DNA of 64,000 nucleotides, from assembly GCA_934591635.1 (NCBI GenBank), contig CAKTPI010000004.1:65488-129487 (forward strand), written 5' to 3'. How positions within the stretch are numbered: position 1 is the first letter of the stretch; each line of letters begins with the position of its first letter. Under the pieces are notes generated by a model, which was not told the origin of the DNA, did not search any database, and saw nothing but the letters and a program-made list of their open reading frames with translations. The position numbers were made by a program, and so were the translations under genes. Positions 10,944 through 19,648 of this stretch are shown piece by piece. Source of the DNA: an uncultured Oscillospiraceae bacterium. Its GTDB lineage: Bacteria; Bacillota; Clostridia; Oscillospirales; Oscillospiraceae.

Positions 10944-13061
10944 TCAATCACTCTGCAGCAGCTGCTTTTCCCGATTCTGACAGGTAAAGAGAAGAATCTG
11001 CCTGTCTGCTGCCAACTCCTGCAGCAGCCCCAGGGCAGCCCCCAGTCTGGCATCGTCAAAGCGCACCAGTGCATCATCCAGGATCACCGGGGCCTTCGGG
11101 GTCAATGTCTGCGCCACCGCCAGACGCAGGGCCAGATACAACTGATCCGCCGTCCCTTCACTGCGCCACATGGGCTGACGCAGCGTGATTTCCTCCCGGC
11201 TGCCGGAACGCAAGGTCAAACTGGCATCCAGGGAGAGCCGGTCGTATTTACCCAGTGTCAGTCGGGATAGATACTGCTGCCCCAACTGAGAAATACGGGG
11301 CGCAAACCGGCGCTGTAATTCCTCCGTGGCTTTTTGCAGCGTCTGCTGGGCCAGCTCCAGGGCCGCTGCATAGCGGTTCAGCTCCTCCAGGCGGTTTTCT
11401 GCCTGGAGAAGCTGCCTTTCAATTGCCTCCGGCGTCCCCAGGTTCTCCATCATTCCCTGGAGTTTTCCCGCCGATTGCCGCAGCTTCCGCTCCTGCTGCT
11501 GCAATTCATCCAGGCGCGCCGCCGTCTCCGCCTCGGTTTCCCGGCGGATATCCGTTTCCGGTGCAGGAGGCAGTGGCCGAGCCATAGCCTTGAGACTTTC
11601 ATACTGCTGGGCCGCCCGGTCAGCACCGGCGCGCGCCGCATCCAGCTCCTGCCAGTGGGCAAGCACCACCTCCCACTGCGCACAACAGGACTCCAGACCC
11701 TGTTCCCCGCAAAGGGCAACAATCTTCTGCTTCATCTCCTGCCGTCGGTCCGTCAGCAGCCGGACGGTATTCCGATACGCTTTCTCCTGCTGCCGGTAGT
11801 CCAGCAGTGCGGCGCAGTAGGCTTCAGCGTTCTGCCGCCACGCCTCCGGGCGGGGGGAACCATAATGATGGGCAAGCCGAAATCTTTGCTTCCGGCATTG
11901 CCAGCCGGAAAAGGCAAACAGTACCGCGAACACGGCTGCCAGTCCGCCGGTTACGGCGCCCCCGGCCCACAGCTTCGCGAACAAGAGCGCGCCGCAGGTC
12001 ACAGCGGCCAAAAGCGTAAGGCAGCCCCAGAGCACCGGCCCCCGTCGATTCCGGAAGGCGGCGGCATCTTCTGCAACTTTCTGCCGAATATCTTCCGGTT
12101 CCATTCCGGCAAAGCTGCCTCCGTCCGGCGGGGTAGGCGGCAACGCCTGAGCCTGCTGCTCCTGCTGAAAAGCCAACAGCTCCTTTCGCAGGGCATCGAT
12201 TCCATGCAGAGCCTTCTCTGCCTCCTGTGCTGTGGGGAGGCTTCTGCACATCGCCTCCGCGTCTTGCCGCTCCTGCTCGGCCCGCTGCCAGACAAGCTCC
12301 GCAGCATTTACCCGCCACTGATCCTGCTGGGCCCGCTCATAGTCCAAGGCAGCCTGATGGTTTTGCAGCTCCCGCTGCTCGCGCTCGTTATCGGCCAACT
12401 GGGCCGCTACTTCCCGCTGCTGCCGCTGCCAATCGGACAGAGAATCCAGCGCATCCTGCAATTGCCGCTGCTGCTCCGTCAATAGAGGAATTTGGCCATT
12501 CGGCTTGCGGCGCAGGCGGCTTTGCAGTTCCCGCAGACCCTTTTGCAGCAGGGCCCCATCGTTACTCTCCTCCCCGGTGGTCACCAGGGCATTGAGGCGG
12601 CGGCGCAAATCCTCATCCTCAGTCACCGGCAAATCCGCCAGCCGGATGAATCCCGCCCGGCGGAAAACGCCGCGCTCCGCCCCCAGCAGCACCTGCCCGC
12701 AATTTGCCGCCGTCAGCTCCGGCACATCCAGGCCGGAAGCCGTTTCATAAGCCCGGAATTCCCCCAGGGGGATGCGGCCCTTTGTGGAACGCTCGATGGT
12801 GATCTTCCGTCCGTTCCATTCGATTTCCATCTTGCCGGACATAGGGCTGCCCGACCAAGGGGCATAGTGCTCCTTATCTGCCAGACCGCTTTGGGTCGAG
12901 CGGGCCCGGGTGTCCACCCCATAGAGCATGGCCATCAGGAAGGCGCACCAGGTGCTCTTACCCCACTCATTGGGAGCAGAGATCAGATTCAGCCCCGGCT
13001 GGAGCGTCAGGGTCTGCCCCTCCAGCTTTCCGAAGGTAGCGGTCATGGATTGAATTCTCAT
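10944..13061 (-). CDS. YhaN/SbcC-like AAA ATPase with long coiled coil
   Basis: A 705-residue ABC/SMC-type ATPase. The N-terminal Walker A is APNEWGKST at about 29-37. A central region rich in Gln, Glu, Arg and Ala (residues about 190-610) forms coiled coils, interrupted by a hydrophobic stretch (residues about 330-380) that may be two membrane helices. The C-terminal Walker B is VILDDALVRFDD. This matches the YhaN family, the partner of YhaO-type nucleases. The pair is thought to process DNA ends or secondary structures, as SbcCD does. The start overlaps the nuclease stop in an ATGA at 13058-13061, so the two are translationally coupled. Confidence 0.85.
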   Translation of the reverse strand: MRIQSMTATFGKLEGQTLTLQPGLNLISAPNEWGKSTWCAFLMAMLYGVDTRARSTQSGLADKEHYAPWSGSPMSGKMEIEWNGRKITIERSTKGRIPLGEFRAYETASGLDVPELTAANCGQVLLGAERGVFRRAGFIRLADLPVTEDEDLRRRLNALVTTGEESNDGALLQKGLRELQSRLRRKPNGQIPLLTEQQRQLQDALDSLSDWQRQQREVAAQLADNEREQRELQNHQAALDYERAQQDQWRVNAAELVWQRAEQERQDAEAMCRSLPTAQEAEKALHGIDALRKELLAFQQEQQAQALPPTPPDGGSFAGMEPEDIRQKVAEDAAAFRNRRGPVLWGCLTLLAAVTCGALLFAKLWAGGAVTGGLAAVFAVLFAFSGWQCRKQRFRLAHHYGSPRPEAWRQNAEAYCAALLDYRQQEKAYRNTVRLLTDRRQEMKQKIVALCGEQGLESCCAQWEVVLAHWQELDAARAGADRAAQQYESLKAMARPLPPAPETDIRRETEAETAARLDELQQQERKLRQSAGKLQGMMENLGTPEAIERQLLQAENRLEELNRYAAALELAQQTLQKATEELQRRFAPRISQLGQQYLSRLTLGKYDRLSLDASLTLRSGSREEITLRQPMWRSEGTADQLYLALRLAVAQTLTPKAPVILDDALVRFDDARLGAALGLLQELAADRQILLFTCQNREKQLLQSD

Positions 13062-14113
13062 GGCAGCTCCACCTCCCCGCCATCCAGCAGCGTCATGGAG
13101 ATCTCCGCCGCCAGGGTAGCCAGCGGCTGCTCCCCGCTCTCCTCCCGGAGTTTTTGGAAGTACAGCCCCCGCAGGCTGTCTTCTCCGGCCCAGTCCCAAA
13201 GATTTTTCTTCTCCCGGGTATTATCCCGGATACACAGGTAATTCAAGTTTTCAAAGTGGGCCGCCAGCTTTTCCGTGTTCACGTGTCCGCTGCCCGTCAG
13301 CGTCACCCGGAAGAAATCCGGGCTTTGAGCCGGCGGGAGTATCCCCTCCAGAGCAGACCGGGCGTCCGTGCGCAGCTGCACGGTTAGATCATAGAACTGC
13401 GGCAGCCCCAGGGGCAGGAATTGAACCGATGCCGTCTCCTCCAGGGTCACCAGGTACACGCCCTTTTCCCCGGTCTCGTCCCAGCCCCGCCCCATAGGGC
13501 AGCCCGGCCAGGCACACAAAGTCTCCCCGCCCAGGAAAGAACCGGCAGCATGGATGTGCCCCAGGGCCAGATAGTCAAACCCCGACTCCCGCACCTGAGC
13601 CATGGTCACCGGGCAGCAGGGAGAGGTCACGATCAGCGGGTCACCATGGAGCACCCCCACACACCAGCGACTGTCGCCTTCGGCGTGGAAATTCCGCAGC
13701 AGTCCCGGACAGTCCATGCTGCGATAGCCGCCGCCGTATACCCGGCAGTCAAGCGCCGGAACATCCACCCAGGCCATATCTCCGGTGAAAATATGTACAT
13801 TCTCCGGAAAGTTTTCCGTCAGCCACGGGGATGCGGGGCTGCAATAATCGTGATTGCCCGGTGCAATAAACACCGGTACCCGGCAGTCTTCCAGCGCCCG
13901 CTTTACGGTTTCCAGGGTCTCGCGCCGGGGAACGGCATCAAAAAGGTCCCCTGCCAGGAGCACCATATCGCAGTGGCGCTCCCGGCATAGGGCAGCAATC
14001 CGCCCCGGGATTTCCCGCTGGGCCCGATGCAGCCGGTCTCCGGCCTCCTCAGGCAGGGAACCGAAGGGAGAATCCAGATGCCAGTCGGCACTGTGCAGGA
14101 TCGTCAGTCCCAT
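13058..14113 (-). CDS. YhaO/SbcD-like DNA repair exonuclease (calcineurin-like phosphoesterase)
   Basis: A 351-residue metallophosphoesterase. Conserved metal-binding motifs appear in order: HSADWHLDS (residues 7-15), LLAGDLFD, APGNHDY, and LGHIHA. The following region is the capping domain found in SbcD/YhaO nucleases. It would form a Mn-dependent nuclease complex with the ATPase encoded next. The ATG at 14113 follows AAAGGGTGG. The first 10 bp overlap the end of the YmdB-like gene, so the three genes form one operon driven from 14914-14942. Confidence 0.88.
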   Translation of the reverse strand: MGLTILHSADWHLDSPFGSLPEEAGDRLHRAQREIPGRIAALCRERHCDMVLLAGDLFDAVPRRETLETVKRALEDCRVPVFIAPGNHDYCSPASPWLTENFPENVHIFTGDMAWVDVPALDCRVYGGGYRSMDCPGLLRNFHAEGDSRWCVGVLHGDPLIVTSPCCPVTMAQVRESGFDYLALGHIHAAGSFLGGETLCAWPGCPMGRGWDETGEKGVYLVTLEETASVQFLPLGLPQFYDLTVQLRTDARSALEGILPPAQSPDFFRVTLTGSGHVNTEKLAAHFENLNYLCIRDNTREKKNLWDWAGEDSLRGLYFQKLREESGEQPLATLAAEISMTLLDGGEVELP

Positions 14114-14880
14114 TGGTCCACCCTTTCCGCACGCAGGCATTTTCCGGTTGCAGCATCCAGCGTAAACAGTACACCCTCCATTTTCGTTGGGCCATCCGCC
14201 CAGCGGTAGCGCTGGGGCAGGTCCCCCCGGAACCGGGCAATGGAAAGATCCGGGCGAATACCCAGAATAGACTCCTTGGGGCCGGTCATACCCAGATCCG
14301 TCACGTAGCCGGTGCCCCCCGGCAGCACACGGTTATCCGCCGTGGGTACATGGGTGTGGGTGCCCCACACGGCGCTGACCCTGCCATCGAGCATATACCC
14401 CATGGCCAGCTTCTCCGACGTGGCCTCCGCGTGGATTTCCACCAGGATAATGGGGGCCGTGATCTCCTTGAGAATCCGCTCCACCATTAGAAAAGGATTA
14501 TCCGGGCCATAGTCCATATCACACCGCCCAATCAGGTCAATGACGGCTACATCCCCCGCTCGGGTCTCGTACACGCCCCAGCCCCGGCCAGGCACCTGGG
14601 GTGCATAGTTGGCTGGCCGCAGAATACGGCTGTTTTCATCCAAATAAGTTGTGATCTCCCGCTTGGAAAAGCTGTGGTTGCCCAGGGTAATCACATCTGC
14701 CCCGGCATCCAGGATATCCTCCGCCTGATCTGGCGTAATGCCAACCACGCTGGCATTCTCACCGTTGACAATCACGAAATCCGCCCCGCACTTCCGTTTC
14801 AGCTGCCGCAGGTGCCGCCGCACCCGCTCCATGCCCGGCGCCCCCACCACGTCGCCTACCGCAAGAACCTTAAACTCCAT
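14104..14880 (-). CDS. YmdB-like metallophosphoesterase (TIGR00282 family)
   Basis: A 258-residue protein of the YmdB family. Metal ligands are visible in VGDVVG (residues 8-13), NGENAS, LGNHSFSK, VEIHAEATSEK and WGTHTHVPTAD. Family members hydrolyse 2',3'-cyclic nucleotides and in Bacillus affect RNA stability and developmental gene expression. The ATG at 14880 has GGAGG 8 nt upstream. It is first in the operon with the nuclease and YhaN-like genes. In many Firmicutes ymdB instead follows rny, so this context is a local arrangement. Confidence 0.9.
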   Translation of the reverse strand: MEFKVLAVGDVVGAPGMERVRRHLRQLKRKCGADFVIVNGENASVVGITPDQAEDILDAGADVITLGNHSFSKREITTYLDENSRILRPANYAPQVPGRGWGVYETRAGDVAVIDLIGRCDMDYGPDNPFLMVERILKEITAPIILVEIHAEATSEKLAMGYMLDGRVSAVWGTHTHVPTADNRVLPGGTGYVTDLGMTGPKESILGIRPDLSIARFRGDLPQRYRWADGPTKMEGVLFTLDAATGKCLRAERVDQWD

Positions 14881-14913
14881 ATGCAGTGCCTCCATATTCT
14901 GAATATTTGTTTT

Positions 14914-14942
14914 ATTATAATACACCCTGTTCCATTAGGCAA
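14914..14942 (-). promoter_or_regulatory. Sigma-A promoter of the ymdB-yhaO-yhaN-like operon
   Basis: TTGCCT and TATAAT on the minus strand with a 17-bp spacer, about 35 bp upstream of the YmdB-like ATG. Confidence 0.75.
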
Positions 14943-15062
14943 GAAACACTTGCACAATCTGTGAACAAAAACACAAAAAGTTCACACATCGTGCTTCCTG
15001 CTGTGCTATAGTGGAAGTAAAAACTTCATAATTGAAGTACTCAGAGCAAAGGAGTGCAACGC

Positions 15063-18000
15063 ATGCCAAAATTCAGTGTTAAAAAGCCACTGACCGTGTT
15101 TGTCGCGGTAATTGCCGTTTTGGTGCTGGGTGTGGTGGCCTATCTGAAAATGACCCCAGACCTGCTGCCGAACATGAACTTTCCCTACATTGTGGTGATG
15201 ACCACCTACCCCGGCGCCAGCCCGGAAAAGGTAGAAAGTGAAATCTCCAGCCCCATGGAACAATCCATGTCCACCCTGGAGCATATCAAAGAGGTCACCT
15301 CCATCTCCAGTGAAAACTACAGCGTTGTCATGCTGGAATTTGAGGAGTCCGTCAACATGGATACCATCGGCGTGGACATCCAGCAGAAGCTCACCGCCCT
15401 GCAAGCCGGATGGGACAGCACCGTTGGTTCCCCCTATGTGCTGAAAATCAATCCCTCCATGCTCCCCGTGGAAGTTGCCGCTGTGGCCATGGACGGGAAG
15501 GACACTGCTGCACTCACCGAATTTCTGAACGATACCCTGATGCCAAAGCTGGAGGGCATCACCGGCGTAGCCCGGATCACGGCCTCCGGCACTGTGGAGC
15601 AGGAGCTTCACGTGGTACTGGATCAGAGCAAAATCGACCGGATGAATCTGAAAATCTCCGATGCCATCAACGGCAAGCTGGACGATGCAGCAAACGAGCT
15701 GCTGGACAAACGGGATGAGCTCACCGATGCCCAGAACCAGATCGACACCGCCCGGCAGCAGCTCAACAGCGGCAAGGCATCTCTCTCCTCCTCCACCGCC
15801 TCGGCAGAGGCAGAGCTGAGTCAGAAACAGGCCGAGCTGATCTCCACCAAGTCAGAGCTGCAAAACCAGGTAACCCAGCTCAAATCCACCAAATCCCAGG
15901 TGGAGACCGTGCTGACCACCCTGAAGGCCATTCAGGATGCGCTGAATAACATCGCCGCCCAACTCAATCCGCTACAGGTGGAGCTGAATGACCTGCGTGA
16001 TCTGCGCAGCCGGTACGATGCCATTCAGGCAAGACAGGATGCCTTCTACGCCAGTATCAACGCCGTCTATGCCAACGAAGAGCTGACGGACGAAGAAAAG
16101 CAGGCCGCCGTGGATGCCCTGTACGCCAGCGATGAATACTATCAGCTGGAAGCCGACCGGGCCGCCATGGACGAAGAGCTTGCGCAGCGGGGAATGGACA
16201 TCTATGGTGTGGATGCCCGCATTGCTGAGCTGGAGGCCCAGATTGCGGAGATCAATGATAAAATTGATGCTTTCAAACAGCAGCTGGCCGACCTGGGCCT
16301 GGATATCGACATTCTGGGCAGCAAAATCACAGAGCTGGAGGGGCAGATTGCCCAGATTGACGAAACGCTGGATTACCTGGAAAACGATGTGATTCCCCAG
16401 CTGGACAGCGGCATGCTCCAGCTGAAGGATGCCACCCGAATTCTCAGCCAGCAGAAAACCTCCGGCATGCTGCAGCTCAGCAGCGCCATGGCCGACCTGG
16501 CTGCCAATGCCGCCGGGCTGGATTCTGCCCTGGCTCAAATGGACAGTGGCCTGGAGGCCATTGAGTCCAACCGTCAGGACGCCCTGGAGAAAGCGGACTT
16601 GAACGGTATTCTCTCCATGGACATGATTTCGAATATTCTGAAGGCCCAGAGCTTCTACATGCCCGCAGGCTATGTGGCCCAGGAGGGCATCAGCTACATG
16701 GTGTCCGTGGGTGAAGAGATCACCGACCTGGAAACCCTGCAAAATCTGCTGCTCTTCGACCTGAACATTGACGGTGTGGATCCCATCCGGCTCCAGGATG
16801 TGGCCGAGGTATTCATTACCGACAACCGGAATGAGACCTATGCCCGCCTGAATGGGCAGGAAAGCATCGTGCTCAGCTTTGAAAAGCAGAGCACCTACTC
16901 CACCGCCGGTGCAACAGAAAATATCAGCAACCGGTTCCGCCAGCTGGAAGCCCAGTACCCCGGGCTGAAATTCGTATCCCTGATGGATCAGGGCGACTAT
17001 ATCCACATGATCGTAAACAACATCCTGAATAGCCTTCTGCTGGGTGCTCTGTTTGCCATCATCATCCTGTTCCTGTTCCTGCGGGATATCCGCCCCACCT
17101 TTATCACCCTGTGTGCCATTCCCATCAGCGTGATTTTCGCCGTGGTGCTGATGTACTTCTCCGGTGTGACCATCAACATGATCTCCCTCAGCGGCCTTGC
17201 CGTTGCCGTGGGCATGCTGGTGGATAACTCCATTGTGGTCATTGAGAACATCTATCGTCTCCGGGCTCAGGGCCTCAGCCCGGCCAGGGCTGCGGTGCGC
17301 GGCGCAGAGCAGGTAGCCGGCGCGGTCACCGCCTCCACCCTTACCACGGTGTGCGTATTCCTGCCAATTGTCTTTATTGAAGGCATCACCCGGCAGCTGT
17401 TTACGGATCTGGCCCTGACTATGACCTATTCCCTGCTGGCCTCCCTGATCGTCTCCCTGACTCTGGTGCCCGCCATGGCCTCCGGCATGATGAAGAAGCA
17501 GAAGAAAGAGCGTAAGAGCCGCTTCTTTAACGGTTTGCTCAACGGCTACGGCAATGTCGTCGGTTTTGCCCTGCGGCACAAGGTACTGGTTCTGCTGCTG
17601 GCTATTGCCGCGCTGGCCGCCTCCGGCTATGCGGCGGTTGCCAAGGGCTTCACCTTCATGCCGGATATGGATATGCCCAGCCTGAACCTGACCATCGCCA
17701 TGCCTGAGGACTGCACCATGGAAGAGGCCATTGCCCTCTCCGACCAGGTGCTGACACGCATCAACGCCATGGACGGTATTGAAACCGCCGGTGCCATGAT
17801 GTCCTCCGGCACCGCCTCTCTGCTGGGCATGGGCAGCAACTCCGGCAGCTACGATGTCACTGTTTATATCACTCTGTCTGACAGCAAGGCCTCTGGCGCG
17901 GAAATGGGGCAAAAAATCATAAACGAATGTGCCGACCTGAACTGTGAGATCACCAGCTCCTCCGCCATGATGGATATGAGCATGCTCACCGGCAGCGGCA

Positions 18001-19109
18001 TCCAGCTGGAGCTTTACGGGCAGGATATTGCAGATCTGCAAAGCGCCGCCAAAGCAACCGGCGAGCTGCTGCAAAACATCGAAGGCGTGGGCACCGTTTC
18101 GAACGGGCTGGAGGATGCCGCCCCGGCGCTGCACATCCGGATCGACCGGGACAAGGCCATGTCACAAGGGCTGACTGTTGCCCAAGTATATGCCGAGGTA
18201 GCCCAGGCGCTGTCCAATATGCAGCAGGCGCACACCCTGGTGCTCAGCGGCACCAGCACGGACATTGTGGTGGAGAGGCCGGAGGAGGAGCGGCTGGATC
18301 TGGATAATCTGAAGAACTACGTTTTCAAAACCACCGGCATGGACGGCACCGAGCACGCCGTGAAGCTAACGGATATTGCCGTCTTTGAGGAAACCACCAG
18401 TCTGTCCTCCATCAACCGGAAAAATCAGCGCCGCTCCCTCACCGTTACGGCAGATGTTCTGGATGGCTACAACGTCACCCTGCTGACCCGGCAGGCCACC
18501 CAGGAGATGGAAGGCCTCACCCTCCCCGAAGGCATCACCTATGCCTTTACCGGCGAGAACGAGAATATTATGGAGGCCGTGCAGCAGCTGCTGCTCATGC
18601 TGCTGCTGGGCATTCTGCTGGTGTACCTGGTGATGGTTGCCCAGTTCCAGAGCCTCAAGTCCCCCTTCATTGTGATGTTCACCATCCCGCTGGCCTTTAC
18701 CGGCGGCTTCCTTGCCCTGCTGATTTGCCGGATGGAGGTCAGCGTCATCTCCCTGATTGGCTTCGTGATGCTCACCGGCATCATTGTCAACAACGGCATT
18801 GTTCTGGTGGACTATATCAACCAGCTCCGAACCGATGGCATGGAACGGCGGAATGCCATCATTGAGGCCGGCAAAACCCGTATCCGTCCCATCCTCATGA
18901 CCTCCATCACCACCATTCTTGGCCTGATCGATATGGCTCTGAGCAAGGATGCCGGCAGCGCCATGATGCAGCCCATGGCTGTGGTGTGCATTGGCGGCTT
19001 GGTATACGCCACGCTGATGACCCTGCTGGTGGTGCCCTGTATTTACGACATGGTAAACCGGAAGGAAATCAAGGTCATTCGGGATGAAGACCTGCTGCCG
19101 GAGGAATAA
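15063..19109 (+). CDS. RND-family efflux transporter with long coiled-coil insertion
   Basis: A 1348-residue RND permease, about 300 residues longer than AcrB-type pumps. It starts with a membrane helix (residues about 8-30) and the porter motif LLPNMNFPYIVVMTTYPGASPE. Residues about 205-510 are heptad-rich coiled coil, which replaces part of the first porter loop. The first helix bundle begins near 650 and contains GLAVAVGMLVDNSIVVIENIYR, the D-N site of the proton relay. A second porter domain and bundle follow. AAAGGAG precedes the ATG by 8 nt. No membrane-fusion adaptor gene is adjacent; the insertion may do that job in this single-membrane or otherwise atypical envelope. The substrate is unknown. 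Confidence 0.9.
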   Translation: MPKFSVKKPLTVFVAVIAVLVLGVVAYLKMTPDLLPNMNFPYIVVMTTYPGASPEKVESEISSPMEQSMSTLEHIKEVTSISSENYSVVMLEFEESVNMDTIGVDIQQKLTALQAGWDSTVGSPYVLKINPSMLPVEVAAVAMDGKDTAALTEFLNDTLMPKLEGITGVARITASGTVEQELHVVLDQSKIDRMNLKISDAINGKLDDAANELLDKRDELTDAQNQIDTARQQLNSGKASLSSSTASAEAELSQKQAELISTKSELQNQVTQLKSTKSQVETVLTTLKAIQDALNNIAAQLNPLQVELNDLRDLRSRYDAIQARQDAFYASINAVYANEELTDEEKQAAVDALYASDEYYQLEADRAAMDEELAQRGMDIYGVDARIAELEAQIAEINDKIDAFKQQLADLGLDIDILGSKITELEGQIAQIDETLDYLENDVIPQLDSGMLQLKDATRILSQQKTSGMLQLSSAMADLAANAAGLDSALAQMDSGLEAIESNRQDALEKADLNGILSMDMISNILKAQSFYMPAGYVAQEGISYMVSVGEEITDLETLQNLLLFDLNIDGVDPIRLQDVAEVFITDNRNETYARLNGQESIVLSFEKQSTYSTAGATENISNRFRQLEAQYPGLKFVSLMDQGDYIHMIVNNILNSLLLGALFAIIILFLFLRDIRPTFITLCAIPISVIFAVVLMYFSGVTINMISLSGLAVAVGMLVDNSIVVIENIYRLRAQGLSPARAAVRGAEQVAGAVTASTLTTVCVFLPIVFIEGITRQLFTDLALTMTYSLLASLIVSLTLVPAMASGMMKKQKKERKSRFFNGLLNGYGNVVGFALRHKVLVLLLAIAALAASGYAAVAKGFTFMPDMDMPSLNLTIAMPEDCTMEEAIALSDQVLTRINAMDGIETAGAMMSSGTASLLGMGSNSGSYDVTVYITLSDSKASGAEMGQKIINECADLNCEITSSSAMMDMSMLTGSGIQLELYGQDIADLQSAAKATGELLQNIEGVGTVSNGLEDAAPALHIRIDRDKAMSQGLTVAQVYAEVAQALSNMQQAHTLVLSGTSTDIVVERPEEERLDLDNLKNYVFKTTGMDGTEHAVKLTDIAVFEETTSLSSINRKNQRRSLTVTADVLDGYNVTLLTRQATQEMEGLTLPEGITYAFTGENENIMEAVQQLLLMLLLGILLVYLVMVAQFQSLKSPFIVMFTIPLAFTGGFLALLICRMEVSVISLIGFVMLTGIIVNNGIVLVDYINQLRTDGMERRNAIIEAGKTRIRPILMTSITTILGLIDMALSKDAGSAMMQPMAVVCIGGLVYATLMTLLVVPCIYDMVNRKEIKVIRDEDLLPEE

Positions 19110-19126
19110 CACCGGCAATCCCCAAA

Positions 19127-19171
19127 GCGCCCCGCGGTTCCTCCCACTGAGTGGGTGGGACTGCGGGGCGC
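19127..19171 (+). terminator. GC-rich hairpin after the RND gene
   Basis: The outer arms GCGCCCCGC and GCGGGGCGC and the inner arms CTCCCAC and GTGGG pair around a short loop. The following T tract is weak, so termination efficiency is uncertain. Confidence 0.55.
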
Positions 19172-19218
19172 CCCTGCTTTCCGGAAATGTGAAGTTTTTT
19201 TGAAAGCAAGAAAAATTG

Positions 19219-19258
19219 TTGATTTTTGGATAATCTGGTGCTATCATCTATACACCAG
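19219..19258 (+). promoter_or_regulatory. Promoter with overlapping dyad for the DUF6110/P-type ATPase pair
   Basis: TTGATT and TATCAT are 17 bp apart. The inverted repeat CTGGTG-N12-CACCAG (19235-19258) straddles the -10 box, a position suited to a repressor operator. A metal-responsive regulator would fit the downstream ATPase, but no regulator gene is adjacent. Confidence 0.55.
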
Positions 19259-19300
19259 TTTACAGAAGTAGCTGAAAACATATAGAAATTGGAGGAAACC

Positions 19301-19600
19301 ATGATGAAAAAGTTTGGTCTGTTTGCTGCTGGCGTACTGTTCGGCACCGCTGGCCTGAAGATTTTGGGCAGCAAGGATGCACAAAAAGTCTACGCCCACA
19401 CCACCGCCGCCGTCCTGCGTGCAAAGGACAGCGTAATGAAGGTCGTCACCAACATCCGTGAAGGTGCTGAGGATGTCTACGCCGATGCCCAGGACATCAA
19501 CGACAGCCGTGCCCAGAAGGAAGCCGACGCCGTCATTGAAGACGCTCCCGTGCAGGAGGCCCCCGCCGCTGAGGAAGCCCCTGCAGAAGCCGCCGAATAA
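19301..19600 (+). CDS. DUF6110 family small membrane protein
   Basis: A 99-residue protein. A short N-terminal hydrophobic segment (GLFAAGVLFGTAGLKILG) is followed by a charged region with KDAQKVYAHTTAAVLRAKD, then an Ala/Glu/Pro-rich acidic tail. This matches DUF6110, which is repeatedly found beside P1B-type ATPases in Clostridia, as here (48 bp gap). GGAGG precedes the ATG at 19301. The role is unknown; the acidic tail could hold metal ions near the pump. Family match is from memory of the pattern. Confidence 0.75.
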   Translation: MMKKFGLFAAGVLFGTAGLKILGSKDAQKVYAHTTAAVLRAKDSVMKVVTNIREGAEDVYADAQDINDSRAQKEADAVIEDAPVQEAPAAEEAPAEAAE

Positions 19601-19648
19601 GCAGGACCGCTGCCCCCGCGCAGCGGTCTTCCTTTGGGAGAACGCCAT

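Noticed and set aside
14981..15012. Promoter for the RND gene (TTCACA ... TATAGT)
   Set aside because: The spacer would be 20 bp and the boxes are weak; not firm enough to annotate.
15972..18134. 720-codon open frame on the minus strand
   Set aside because: Antisense to the RND gene; no motif, no ribosome binding site.
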